Positions 36,201 to 48,433 of a stretch of 64,000 bases of DNA are shown here, in pieces. Origin of the DNA: Marchantia polymorpha subsp. ruderalis (lineage: Eukaryota; Streptophyta; Marchantiopsida; Marchantiales; Marchantiaceae); assembly GCA_037833965.1 (NCBI GenBank), contig AP031351.1:3608501-3672500 (forward strand), in the 5' to 3' direction. The position numbers were made by a program, and so were the translations under genes. Each line of letters begins with the position of its first letter. Position 1 is the stretch's first letter. Under the pieces are notes generated by a model. The model saw nothing but the letters and a program-made list of their open reading frames with translations. It did no database searches and had not been told where the DNA came from.

Positions 36201-37466
36201 TTATTTACTTCAAAGAAAGCAACTTTTCAAGGGAAAATGTATTTTTTCAAGAATTGTCGATTGATAAAGGAACAACAATTCACAAATAAACTTGCACAGA
36301 TTCTTTGGTTTGGTTAAACCTTCGCAGGAAGAGACTAGAGCTGGAATCAAGCTCCCTTAATCTCGACAAATATCCCGAAACTTTCAGAAGCTGAAACCAA
36401 CATGTTTCTCAGCGGTAGTACACGTCTGTCACTGGTTCTCATCCAAACACCTTGTACTGACGGCAATAAACTACACCAGGAGATCCTTGTGTACACATGA
36501 CGAGACAAACATTCTTAGATGGGGAATAAACAGTAGGAGTCCAGGTAACTAGAGTCCACCTTCAAGACATGCTCAGCAGATTCATAAGGTTTTCCATCCA
36601 TATTCGAGCCTAGATTCAAGGTGTCCAGGCGTTAGCTGGAGAAATTGTACATGTAATGGTTGATAACCAAAGTTACCTTCCGGTTTGCAACCCAAAGCAC
36701 CATCATACATCAAATGTTTCCTCGTTTTGTCGAAAGTCCTGATTCTAATTTAATGAAGGACTTTGCTGACTGTCAGCAATTGAGATCTTATAAACCTCAA
36801 AAGATTTCACTGGCCCCTTTAGCGATTGTCTGAACATTGGGATCCAGAGCAGAATTACTTTGGCAGTATGATGTATTAGGGTTGGCTGCCTTCTTGCTGC
36901 ATATGCAAGGCTCGAGATGATCTCACTTTGTAAGATCAAAACTTGTGCTAAATAGTGCCATGACGTATAGGCGGATAGATCCTAACAGGAGATATTTCCC
37001 GCGGAATGGAAGCCTGCAAGATTAAAATGGATAGCATCTCGATAAATTAAACCAGCGCAGCGCATGAACAATGTTCGCAACTCATCTACTATTCGACTCC
37101 TAAAGATAGCTTTCAGAAAGTTAAGGCCATCCATCGGTCAGAACTGGATACATCTTGACACTGCTCAACTTGTAATGGTGGTCAAAGAATTCTGGATTAA
37201 ACTGATCAACGCAGACTATCTACACAGGAGTTGGAGCATTCCCATCCTCATCTACACAGGAGTTGGAGAAAGACAAGAAGACATGAAAAACATACTCTCT
37301 TCATCCTCTCGTTCACAACATTAAACCAACTAGACCATAAGTACAGAAGCGAAAATCGGCATCCTGTGGACATTAGCTTTTGTCTAAGTGAGCAAACTGT
37401 CTACCGATCCAAAAGAGTATGTTAAAAAAAGGGATAAGGCCACAGGAGAGAAGACTTTCGGATTCT
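33298..37466. other. PBB promoter side, AT-rich island, apyrase 3' flank
   Basis: The first 350 bp presumably hold the PBB promoter; no clear TATA box stands out. From about 33660 to 36250 lies one of the most AT-rich tracts of the window, including ATATAA-type microsatellite sequence near 34225-34250 and no recognisable coding sequence. From 36300 composition returns to normal and the last several hundred bases likely include the apyrase 3' UTR. No RNA genes seen. Confidence 0.5.
37218..37268. repeat. 19-bp direct repeat pair
   Basis: ATCTACACAGGAGTTGGAG occurs at 37218-37236 and again at 37250-37268, 32 bp apart, inside the probable 3' flank of the apyrase gene. It looks like a recent local duplication. 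Confidence 0.6.
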
Positions 37467-39987
37467 TCAGAAAGAGGTCGATGTCAGTGAACCCACCTTC
37501 GGAACCTGAGAATTGTCAACAGGCGTGTACAAACTCAAATCTTCTCTTGATTGAGTGCGACGGCTGCAAAGCCTCGAACCTTTCGGGTGAATTTTCAGGG
37601 GAGCAAGTTGGATCTGCCCTCCACTGCTTGTCCCCGTTCCTGGTTGTAGTACATCACACGCCAAGAAAGGTCCGTCCCCACCGGCCATGGCTCCAAAACC
37701 GAACATAGTATGATGGAAAGTGTTGTTCGGGCCTGATGGAGCTGGACTATGGGGCTGCTTCACCCGACCGTCACCTGCACTTCCATTCGAAATTGATTAC
37801 CATAAATACACCAAAAAACATTATACTCATTACTTTTTGCTGAACAAAAACTCCTGGAGGAACTATAAACGAGAAAACATATTCTGCTGAGACGGAGAAC
37901 GTACCAGACGGACTTGATCCACCACCATTATTCGCCCCGAGATCCATTTGGAAACGGAAGGTCGGTGACCACCACGAAAAAGGACTACTGTTCGCAGATG
38001 GCGTTACAAAGAGGGGCAGGTATGGTCGTCGCCATCCACGGGAAGGAAGGCATCGCCGGTAGCAAGTAACGAGCATAAGAATCAAGAGAATAAAAACGAC
38101 AACAAGAAAGGTAATCGACTGTACATCGAGAGAAAAGGCAGATTCTCTGAACCGGGCAAACCCACTCCTCTCCACCCCCGCTCTCCGGGTTGCAGGCAGC
38201 AATGCACCAGCCTCATTCAGAGCTGCACCCAATGTCCACGCAAAATCTCCAGAACCAATCTGAATCTGATCCGCTCTAAGGTGGAGACCCTCGAGCAGTA
38301 GAGATACGACATAAGGTGCACGGAAGCAGTAGCGATCTATGCTAGGCTGAGGTGGAACACTCACTTTGGCGTCCTGCCATTTCATCTTGCAGAACTGATG
38401 ACCTTTGATTAAAAGATCATTCAAAGAATCTGTTGACGTCAGGCCAAAAAATTTGTAAACCACAAAAAAACCTGCCAGGGCATAGAACTGGCCCTGAGGT
38501 TCAGGTTGATGCTTTCCCAAAGCACAAGGGGGAAATTCACATTCACTAACCCCGGTAGTTTGAGGGAGCCCAGACTCATTGATCACAGACAAAGCCAAGC
38601 TCTGACAAGATGACCAGTTCGACTTTCCTACCAACTGCACTTTGCCTCCAAAATCCCCTCCTGCTAACAGGCTCCTGCGTCCCTTGTGTGGTTCATTAGC
38701 GTGCGGAAAAGGCGGAAGGGCGCAGTGCGAGCAGACAAAAGGCTCTTTGTACCCTGGATTCAGACACGGATGTTGAACAAAGATCGTACCTTTTTTCCTG
38801 GTATATTCACCCCGCTGAATGAGCAGGGCTACAGACTTCTCAAAAGCATCATTCAGGCCAAACCCAGGATGAGAATATGCATAGAGATGATGTTCTTCAG
38901 ATCCTACACTCACATTGACTCCATAGGCTGCCGGGGGGGTCCTATCTGGCTCGAAAGTCACTTCTAATGAAGAACCGCCGAGGTCGAGAGCACCAAAGGT
39001 GTCCTTGGAAGATCGTCCAAGCCTGTCCTGGTTGTAATTCAGGGCAATCCATCCATAATAAGCCTCTTCTTGACCACTTATAATTCTCACCCATTCTCTC
39101 ATAACCAAGAACGGGGATCGCTCCAATGAAGACCAAGCCTTGTCTAGCAGCCAGCCCGAATCGGTAGGGGGCAACTTACGCAGACCAGCCGTCGCTAGGA
39201 AAAAAAGCTTTGTCCTTTTATGAGATGATCGTGGAATTTGCTTCCCTGCCCACTCGATGAGCGGCTCAATGGCACCCTGTACTCCCGACTCGTTGTGCAA
39301 AAGCTTATCCAATCCTGGTTCTGTCTCCATTCGTTTGTATGCTCTACTTTCTCCTTGTCTCTTCCCCTTGTCGAATGTCGGCGCTCCATCGTATTTCTGA
39401 GGCCCGGAGTACACAGAAGAAGGATGCACCATTACCGGCAGGGAATCCTTTCCTAGCATCATCTCATGCGTCCACGCATAAACGTGGACCCTAGTTCCAG
39501 TGCTTCCGCAGTCCATAACAATCGCATATTCCAAATCTCCATCGGCAAAATGAACACCTGCCCACAGTAAGCACAGGTAGAGCAAAGCAAGGCCAAAAGT
39601 GATACAGCCCAACAAAGCTCCTCCTTTGCTGAAGATGGCATTGCAACCAAAGGGTGGACTCAAAAGGCCAGAGGGCCTTCTTACTAAATTGCTCTTAATA
39701 GTTGTCAAGATGGGTACTCCTTGACCTTCACTCCTCGGCACCTGCTGGCCAGAAATTCCTGGTCCAAAACCAGCAACCGAAGAAGCACTTCTCGGAACTC
39801 CACTGGGAGAAGATCCATTCCAAAATGGGGACGAAAAGTCCTGTAGAGACGATGATACGCGTAACCTCTCTTCCCTCGGCGGGCCAGTTCTCACCTGTAC
39901 ACCGGCTGATCCTTGAACCTGAGAAGATGAAGAAGAAGATACTGCTGCAAATTGCTGGGCTCCAGCCGGCATCCCACCAACACCCAT
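37467..39987 (-). CDS. Apyrase, APY7-like (GDA1/CD39 nucleoside phosphatase)
   Basis: Exon 1 (37905-39987) and exon 2 (37467-37774) join in phase across a 130-bp intron (GTACGT donor, GTGCAG acceptor) to give 796 aa. The Ser-rich N-terminus is followed by a membrane segment (about 122-146). All five apyrase conserved regions are visible: ACR1 IVMDCGSTGTR (156-165), ACR2 LFFLATAGLR (261-270), ACR3 ISGQEEAYYGWIALN with the catalytic Glu (303-317), ACR4 ALDLGGSSLEVTF (333-345) and ACR5 IGSGDFAWTLGAAL (577-590). A second membrane helix (about 624-642) is followed by a cytosolic tail with SRRTQSREDL near the end, typical of plant APY7. Such enzymes hydrolyse nucleoside di/triphosphates in the secretory pathway; APY6/7 have been linked to pollen exine. 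Length matches the APY7 clade (about 740). Confidence 0.92.
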
Positions 39988-41699
39988 AGCACAGGTTGCG
40001 ACGCAGGGGGGGATTTAACTGCGTGCTCAACACGCTTGCCGGGCCAACTCTGCCATATGCCCATGGCCTGCTCCGTCCCACCTTCTACTTTGTTGCCATA
40101 ACCTCCTATTATCCATATTCCATAATATGCCCGGCCACCACACACATGCTTGAACGTCAACCTTGAGCATGAGATGGGCCCTCATTCATCTGTTGCTCAC
40201 CAGGCACAGGCCGGTCCTCCAAAGAAACCAGGATTCTTTTCAGCGATGAACCTGTCCTCCAGTCCCGATCTAGAGCGTAGTCAGGAGCTAACCTTATCAT
40301 TGGCACCATGTACAGAACCTTTAAAACGCTACCGAAATCTACGAGGGCTGTATCACTACCGCGATCTCTGGTGTGCGACCCGGACAATGCGTTTGCCCAC
40401 AGAATTCTTGCTCGTGGTTTTTCTCAACCGATTATGAAACTCAATTCCTTCCATCCAAGTGTGCCCTAGACAGGAACTTGTCGAGCATTTCCAATCGGGG
40501 GGGTCCGTGTGAAGGGGAGCTGTACTTGACAAAATTTGTATTTTCGATCCGCCTGGCGTTCGCGCTCCATCCCTTCATGTAGCTGTAAAAGTCAACTGCC
40601 GTCGGTCAAAAAATTTGCATCAACGTTCTATTCAGATCGGACTGGCAAACTTGAACTAAACACCGCCACGATGATCCCATCCAGATGTCATTCTCATACA
40701 CGGGAGAAATGAATAAGTTCAAACGAGCACACTGTACCCTACCCACACAGACAATATAATTTAAACATTGAAAGCACACGCGATCCGACCGCCATAATCT
40801 GACTTGTTCTCATCTTACTCCTTGATTATTCTAGACCGGAATATCCTTCAAGAAATTGTACGATCGAGCTCGAAAATTCTTATGCATGTACTTCACTCCC
40901 ATGAGTTTGGGGAAGCAACAAATGCAGATTCCTTCAAGCGATCTAAACGATACACGGACCAACTCCGCAAGATGCGTCCAGATCTACTGAAAGATCGGGG
41001 AGAATTGGACTGCAGAATCGCCATAATAGAAGAAAACACGCCAACTCCTGATGTTGAGACAGCATATGAGACCAACAAAGAAGCTCTCCGAACAAGGCAA
41101 ACTTCAAAGCTGGTGACACGCTCGACTCTGGCGCTCCAGACCGGGCATCAACACAATCGTGCCCTCGTGACCAACTTCCTAAATACATTTACGGCAAGAT
41201 GCGACGGATGGCTCTTGCTGAGCAGAGTTCCTTCACACAATGCCGAACCCGAAATCCACGATCATTCCGGCATTGGCGAGCAGAACACTCGCTCAAGAAG
41301 AAACACAAAACTGCAAGCCCCACAGTCCATGCCACCTAGCGACATATCGAGCTCAGCACCAGTTGAAAAAGTCCAAGGGTTCTGGGTTCGTTACCGAAGC
41401 CTGAGGTGAGGTGTCACGGCGGCCACACGAGGTCGTTCCTTCTTCGATGCACCCACCACTGCCCTGACTAGCACCGGCGCCTCCAATATTTCTAGCTCGG
41501 CGATAGCTCGCCCCAGCGCCCCTCACCCCCGTCGACCCAGTCGGGTTGGCGAGTCGATGAGGCAACCACACCAATGCGCGGCTATAGGCACCGAGCGTCG
41601 AAACAATGCTCTACTTAGCGTAATCCAGACGATCAGCCTCCGCGAAGGAAACTAAATATCCAGGTCCAGACTTTACTGCGCGAAATTTGCGCCGGGCTC
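39988..41699. other. Apyrase 5' flank; no further gene established
   Basis: The region just right of 39987 is likely apyrase leader and promoter. On the plus strand a 201-codon open frame (40804-41409) is hydrophilic and charged but has no recognised domain. Its position upstream of a minus-strand gene makes it equally likely to be chance or an unannotated transcript. Confidence 0.35.
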
Positions 41700-43060
41700 C
41701 TGATCCTCGCGTCAATCGACAAATCCAGCTCCCGCTCGCAATATAAAATTCCCCGCTCTGCCTTCTTGGCGCAATGCACCGCTCTCTCCCTCTCTCTTTC
41801 TCCAAATGTCCTCTCGCACATTCATTCACCTGTCAAGGCCCTCCCTCGACCCCGGGGCCCGCCCTGCCTGCGCATCGGGCACCGTCACCCTCATCATGCA
41901 TCGATCGCCAAAGTCCTCGTCCTCGTCTCGATGCCCGAGACGGCCCAACTCGTCGATCGATCGATCGATCTCCCTCCCTCCCTCGGACGACGATGATATG
42001 GCACAGGACGCAGCCGCACCCGCGGACGCTACCGCGGCGCGCTCCGTTCAGCAACGGCAACAGACCCGTCGCAACGAGGAAAGCAGCGGCGGCAGCAGAC
42101 GCTCCACCCACGCTCCCCGCCCGCTCCCCGCGCCTGTACAACGGACGGGCCGCGGCCTCCCTCCTTCTTCACCCGCTCCTCCAACGCCACGATTGGCACG
42201 TTGCTCCGCTCTCTCTCAAATCGCCTCTCGTCGTCTCCTTCTCTTTCTTCCTCCTCGGCACGCGGCCCCACCACGACGGCGCACCGTTGGTCCACTCCGT
42301 TCCTTCGGTCGTCAGTCAGTCGGTCAGGTCGGGTCAGAATCAGGCTACCGTTCGCCATGTAAAGTGGTCAACTCGCATCCCGCCTTCCCTAAGTTCGGCC
42401 GCCGTCTACGCTCCCACGGGACAGTACAGTACCGTCCGCGTCGAGCGAGGGCTGGCTGGCTATATGTAGCTGCGGGGGGGCTGGAAACGAAGCAAGCCAC
42501 CGGAGTCACCGGAGCGACCGGAGCGAGCTCACCCACTATCTTCGGTTGTTGTTGACGTTTGAGCTCAGAAAAGATGGTGCTGGATCTTGATCTTCTTCGC
42601 TCAGGCGTTGGGTTGGGTCGTGGGTGACTGACGTTATCCGGACAACATGAGGCTTGCCGGAACGGGACTGACTGGATTGCCTGTACAATGTAGAGCTGTA
42701 CTGTACTTCCTGGTGCCTGACAACTGGACAGGCGCTCGGCGTGGCACCTCCGAGCTCTAGCTATAGCCTGCTTTGTCCTGGACGGCAGATTTCCCGAAGA
42801 GAAACGGGGCCTGAAAGCGCCCGGAAAGCTGGACCGCGAGAGCCCGGCTGCTCCGAAGGCGGACGGGTGCGTTACACGGCGAGGCGGATTCCGAGGGACT
42901 GGCACGGGAGACATCAATGAATGGAAGGAAAGATTCAGTCGTCGTACCGCGCCAGCTGCCGTGGCGACGGACGGATCGGACGACGATGCCCGCTTCCGAC
43001 GCCGGCCCGTGACTTGTCATCTGTAGACTCGCGCTGCTGTACTGCACCTTCCGCCTCCTG
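41700..43060. other. GC-rich promoter-like region
   Basis: GC-rich with CT-rich tracts, CGATCGAT-type repeats near 41955 and long overlapping open frames in several phases on both strands. These are the expected by-product of high GC, with Ser/Arg/Pro-rich low-complexity translations. A TATA-like ATATAAAA at 41741-41748 and TATATAAG at 43061 flank it. I regard it as regulatory or non-coding leader DNA rather than coding. Confidence 0.45.
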
Positions 43061-43068
43061 TATATAAG
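43061..43068 (+). promoter_or_regulatory. Strong TATA box with no obvious downstream ORF
   Basis: TATATAAG follows CT-rich sequence at the right edge of the GC-rich region, so a plus-strand transcript would start near 43090-43100. The next 400 bp hold no open frame longer than 68 codons and then become AT-rich. A non-coding RNA, such as a microRNA precursor, is possible; I found no convincing hairpin or known microRNA. Confidence 0.4.
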
Positions 43069-43499
43069 TCAACCTGCGGTGCGATCATCGTCGATTTATT
43101 GCCAACTTCCCTTATCGACATCTTTAACAGCTTTTTTATTCTGCGATGTGCAGTGGCATGTCGACTATCAGATACCTATCTATAGTCCTCTCTGTCTCAC
43201 ATTCCGTCCTGTTCTCGTCATTCGAATTTCTGCAGCAGCCTTGCAGGTTGTCATCAGGTTAGCGCATTCTACCACGCAATTGTAATTCTTGTTTGTGCTT
43301 CACTTGTTGTCACAGATCTCTGATGAGTATATGGAAAAAAATTACAAAGCCATGGATCCGAAGAAGCAATGATTGTTATGAATATGAGGTGATAGTATGA
43401 AGATGCACAGGAATCGCCAAGCCAAAACAAATCCTTATCGTTCAAGAGAATTTAGCATGCGGGAGTCCGACAACCTTGGTGCATGACCGATCCATGAGC

Positions 43500-45221
43500 A
43501 TGCAACCTTGTCACATCATGAGCGGAAATTAGTATTACATGTTGAAATTGTAGATTTATCAAACTAAAGATAAGTTACATACTATGTTAAATGATATCTT
43601 CTTCAATAGATGAAGAGAATATAAATATAAATAATTTAATAACATAAAAAATCTTAAAATATGCCGTAATTGATTTTCAATATATAGATACATGATCTTC
43701 CAATGTAAATATTTTGGTAATTTGTAACATTTAATTTGAAGTATTTGAACATTTTATCATGCAACTTACCTGCATCTTAAATAACATAATAGAATATAAC
43801 GATATTATAAGCTGTTTAACATGTTGACATAATATGAATTACCATAACAAATTTCAATTATATAATTAATATATATTCATATATTTCAATTATACAATTA
43901 TATTTCAATTATATTTTAATTATTAATTTTTTTAGTAAAAATAATTTTAAAAAATCATTTGAATTGAAATATAAACAAAAAATTGATTATAGTTATTGAA
44001 AAATATTTGTTTGTAGAATTCAGCTCTCATATATAAGATAAATAGGATAGAAGAAAATCATACATTCAAAGAGTGTCATTTAAATGAATATATATTGATG
44101 ATGTGAAGAATTATAGACTATGAAAATATAACATATAAGATTATTGTAAATTAGTTAATTTTTTTATGAATCTAGTTCATAAGAAAACAAGATTGTTCAA
44201 GCTCTTCAAACTAACGAAGACAAATTTACAGTCATGATTTTTGTCTGAAATTTTTTTAATAAAAAATAAGAATTGTAAGTCACTATCGATGATTCTCAAA
44301 ATATTTCACCATATAGTAGAAAATAATAGAAATTGGGCAAGCAAGTCATTGTTAATGAAACTCAAAATATTCACACAAAAAAATAGACCAAGATCATCTC
44401 CTAGGAGATTATCAAACTCATATCAATGAAGCTTTCAAAAGACATAAAATTTAGATTGATTCATTTATTATTATAATTATGAAATTGGAACTGAAATTAA
44501 TGATAAAAATGCATTGATCTTATATTTAAATAAAAACTTGATCTTAATTTTGTTTATAAACTTGAGTCAAGTATTGTTATCAAGCGCAAACTATAATCAC
44601 GGATTGATAACTAGACATGAACTCTATAAGAATTTTCAAAAGATGAACTTATGATTTATAGTAATTGGATATACAAGCTGATGTACAATCAAACAGATGA
44701 CCAATGACAACAAGAAGAGCAATTTCAAAGCCAAGTTGGTGAATGGGAATCTTACGTAAAATAAAACTCTGGATTGGAACTAGAAGTTTCTCACTTGTAA
44801 CAAAATATGTTACAAATCTATTGAACTAATCACTTGCTACAATGTTCATTTTGGTAATTTGGTTTTCGCATAAGATGTATGTAATCACAACATTTAATTA
44901 CAAATATTTAAATTATGAAATTTACATAAAATAGCCACTTAAATTTAAATGACAAGTTAAAAAATGGTTGATATGTAGATTGTTGAAATCATTGTAAGTG
45001 TTTAATTAAACTCATATATATTGCAATGTAAGGTATGATGAGTTCATCAAATCACAACAATTTTCACAAAATAAATATGATCTATGCACATGAAGAATAC
45101 GTTGTATAATCAAATTTGTAATCCCATTTTTCTAGTAATTTATGTGTGATGATGCATTTGAAAGTTGTGAAGCAAATTTTCATGAAGTTCAATTTTCAGA
45201 AAAATTAGTAAATATTATCCC
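43500..45221. other. AT-rich island, left part
   Basis: Very AT-rich with many homopolymer runs and no recognisable coding sequence apart from the polymerase remnant that begins after a C10 tract at about 45222-45231. Confidence 0.5.
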
Positions 45222-45227
45222 CCCCCC

Positions 45228-45760
45228 CCCTTGTTTGGGAGAAAGCGCAGAGCGAAAAAAGAAAAAGGACCCGGAGCTCATGTTATGCTCATATCACAAG
45301 GACATTTGTCTGTTTTAGCATTAGCCATGAAGATTTTTCGCTCTAACTATTATGCTAAAAGTTACTTCTTGGAGAAGACCTTGGAAGCCCAATTTCTAAG
45401 AAAGGTTTATTATGGTGGACATACGTATGTTTACAAGCCTTATGGCGAGAATCTGTATGTATTCCTTGTATACTTTTTCGACGAAAAAAAATGTCCGGTG
45501 GTAAGCGGACCGATGATCGAAGCCAGCACCAAAGGGAAGAACGTTCTTTTGGAGGCTAATATAGAATGCCCCTAATATTTCAATAGGCCTTTTCTACCAT
45601 TCAGGCTCCCTCAGCTAAAGTACCTTATTTTTCCTACCGGCAACTGGAAGGGTACTTATTATTCAAAAAAACTAAAATACGCAAAAAGCCTGGGGGTATA
45701 ACATAAATCTCTTAAGAGGTTATGTATTCGATGAAAGCACATTTTGGATTTTGTGAAATG
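45228..45760 (+). pseudogene. Family-B DNA polymerase remnant of mitochondrial-plasmid type
   Basis: The open stretch 45231-45575 contains LSVLALAMKIFRSNYY followed by YYGGHTYVYKPYGENLY. This matches the block before motif A in protein-primed family-B polymerases of linear mitochondrial plasmids (typically SLAlkiFr..., YYGGR.EVFKPYG.NLYYYD). The expected YDvNSLYP motif is degraded to FFDEKKCP. After a stop at 45573, similarity resumes as RPFLPFRLPQ, LIFPTGNWKGTYYSKKLKYA (family: PLLPYR, YPTGTWTGWYFSEEL) and then GYVFDESTF. So about 180 residues of a polymerase of perhaps 800-1000 remain, with stops and a lost catalytic motif. Flanks are AT-rich. It is probably plasmid DNA that reached the nucleus, directly or through mitochondria. 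Confidence 0.75.
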
Positions 45761-48433
45761 ATCTTTCAGCTCCACAAACCCAGCGCTTGAAATTTTTTTT
45801 AAAAATCGCTGAAATTTTCATAATGCTTTGTTGATGTTGTTTATGGAAAAAATCTGGATAATAAAAAATCTATGACAACATATATGTTTGCATTTGATAT
45901 TGGATGTGTTAATCAGAATTTTAATTTAGAGATGTGTATAGCTTAGTGATCTACATAATCAAAATATATGAAGAAAATCAAAGCAACTAAAAATACTAAT
46001 TGGGAGAATAGACTCATCATTGATTTTTTTCATTAAGATGAAAACAATAAAGGATGTTATACATCTTCATCTTGATAGTAAAAGTGTATCACATCTTATA
46101 AAAGATTGAATCATAAAAAAATGAAAAAATATATTAAAATTAAATCCCAATTTATTATCTATATAAATTTCGGAAATAAAACTCAAACTAGTCAATATTA
46201 ACTATCAACTCATTGTAATTTATCATTGATAAAAACCGTTTTTTGAAAAATATTAGCAAACGTTGTCTATTTTACACTAATTAACTCCTACTCATAATGA
46301 TAATGTTGTCATGCACAAAAGTCACGTTCAAACTTCGAACTGAAATTTGATTGATGTATCATGTTAGGTTGTAAAATGTTCAAATTCATTCCAACAAATA
46401 ATAATGTTTATGCTATCAAAATAAATGGAGTAACAATAAGTTAGAATACAGATAAATTATCCACAGATCAGTCATAATTTTATTGTAAGGATATATTATA
46501 ATCCATAACAAATATGCTCTCTGTATGTTTTAGTTACATGATGAGTTGTTATTATCCATGAGTTGCAGTCATGAACATGTACCTGAGTTAACCCATATTT
46601 TGGCATTAGCATGTTTGCTACAAATTTTTGTGACATAGATCAACTTCTACACACCACAAATTAGTTCTTAAGTTCAAACTTTAGTCAGCGTGAATAACCG
46701 ATAGAATGTTCACAAAACAATTTGTACTGCAATGAGACACAAAATAGTGACGATGTAGGAATTAACACACTGAAACTGCTATAGTGATCATAAGTGAAAC
46801 TGCAAAACCTTTATGTCTATGCTATATCTCAGCTCATTGAGCTCTATGCATATTACGGATGAACGTAACCTTAAATATCTCTTTGTATAGGCGATTAAAT
46901 ACGATTTTTGAACTACCTTTGTTGAAAAAGAAAGGTAACTGGAAAAGTGAAATACTTCCTTCCTTTCTTGCTGAAAATATGTCATGATTGTACAGAAAAC
47001 CTGCAAATGAATATGTATTCATCAAAGAAAACCAAGAGGTGACTTCTGAAAGATTCTACGAAAATGGCTTACGAGACGAGCACAAGTACTCGGGATGTAC
47101 CTTGGGGCTATATGCATGCATATATGTTCATTTTATTAACTTTCGGAATCTAGAGTTGGAACAATCCAAATTTGTTGTGATTTACATGTACATTTACAAC
47201 ATTTACTACATGGCACTGAAGAGTGGTAGTCTGAGTTAAGTATTATTCATGCTCCTGCATTGTCAAATCTGAACAGCAAGGTAACTGGTGATATCTGTCA
47301 AATATGAACACAAATATACGTGCTCATATCCAACATATTCAAAGTTCGAAAAATCAGCATCCAAGTTCCATTTGACTGACTCGTACCTGATGCAAAGCAA
47401 AATATCCTAGGGTATGAGGTAGGGTAGGGTAGACACTGTGCAAACATTTGATGTTTCCGCCCACGTATCTAGCGAGGAAGAAGGGAATGGAGTGGACAAA
47501 GCTCGTTGAGTCATAATTCCTACTAAAGATATGTCAGACCAAAATTTTGAAAGATTTACAATCGGCAAGTTTTAAGTTTACCCCTTATCGTAGCGTTTTC
47601 AAGGGTTCATAACGTGAAACAGTAGATTGTGTCAACGAGAATTACGAATCTTGAAACCGGCTTCAAAGACCTGAATAGGACAAATGCATAAGATATCCTG
47701 AAATCTTTAACTACCAACTCCACCGGAACCATTAAGAAATTCCTTCAAACTTGAGAACAATGATCGATGTAAACTCTCGCAGTGAATTAGAACAATCTCA
47801 GGATTGCTTCAAATAACTTTTCTACGAGTGTCCACCTAAAAACTTGGCACTGCAAAGCTGAGATTTGAGAGGAGCCCAGTACAACAAGGACCGGAGTTAC
47901 TCCTTGTAAGTACCTACATTACTCTTGGAAAAAAACAAGAGGCAACACCTTTCTGCATGGCTTCCATCATAAGAAAATAAACAGTCAACTCTTATCTTGC
48001 CCTCCTAATCAGAAGTACCACCGAACTTCGAAATGATCAAGCACAAATTGAATTCGTCTGCAAGATTCTCACATACAAGTAGCTAGAAGAAAGAAATATG
48101 GTTACAACCAATTTCTTTCATACTCCCCATCTCCTCTCAACTGCGACAGCACACTCTAAGTACTTCAAGGACATATGAAAAAGCGCGGTTACTTTTGAAC
48201 GTGTACATTTCAAGAGTAAATGATGCATTCTTGAAGCAAAAAACTGTCATTTGGCCAATGGGTGGCATGCACAAATTAACATCCATGTAGTAAGCGGATA
48301 CTTCTTCCTTCAGTAACAAAGAACTGTTATTACAAACAATTTCGTTCGACACCGTCTCTGATATGACAGCGCAATCTGGCTCATAAATTACCCCATTAAA
48401 ACAAAACTTTTCTTCATAGGAGATTAAACCACT
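45761..48433. other. AT-rich island, then DNL gene 3' flank; no gene recognised
   Basis: Sequence to about 47200 stays AT-rich without recognisable genes. From about 47300 composition rises and the last few hundred bases probably contain the 3' UTR of the DNL zinc-ribbon gene. A short (AGGGT)n-like run occurs near 47420. Confidence 0.4.

Noticed and set aside
39998-40075. tRNA-like stretch upstream of the apyrase gene on the minus strand
   Set aside because: A GCGTG/CACGC stem resembles an anticodon arm, but its loop is only five bases and no T-arm with GGTTCGAATCC is present.
40804-41409. 201-codon hydrophilic open frame
   Set aside because: No recognised family or start context; could be chance or an unknown transcript, so no product was called.
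41774-42555. Long overlapping open frames of 190-249 codons in the GC-rich region
   Set aside because: They overlap in different phases and strands, translate to Ser/Arg/Pro low-complexity sequence, and follow from high GC; no domain or splice structure supports them.
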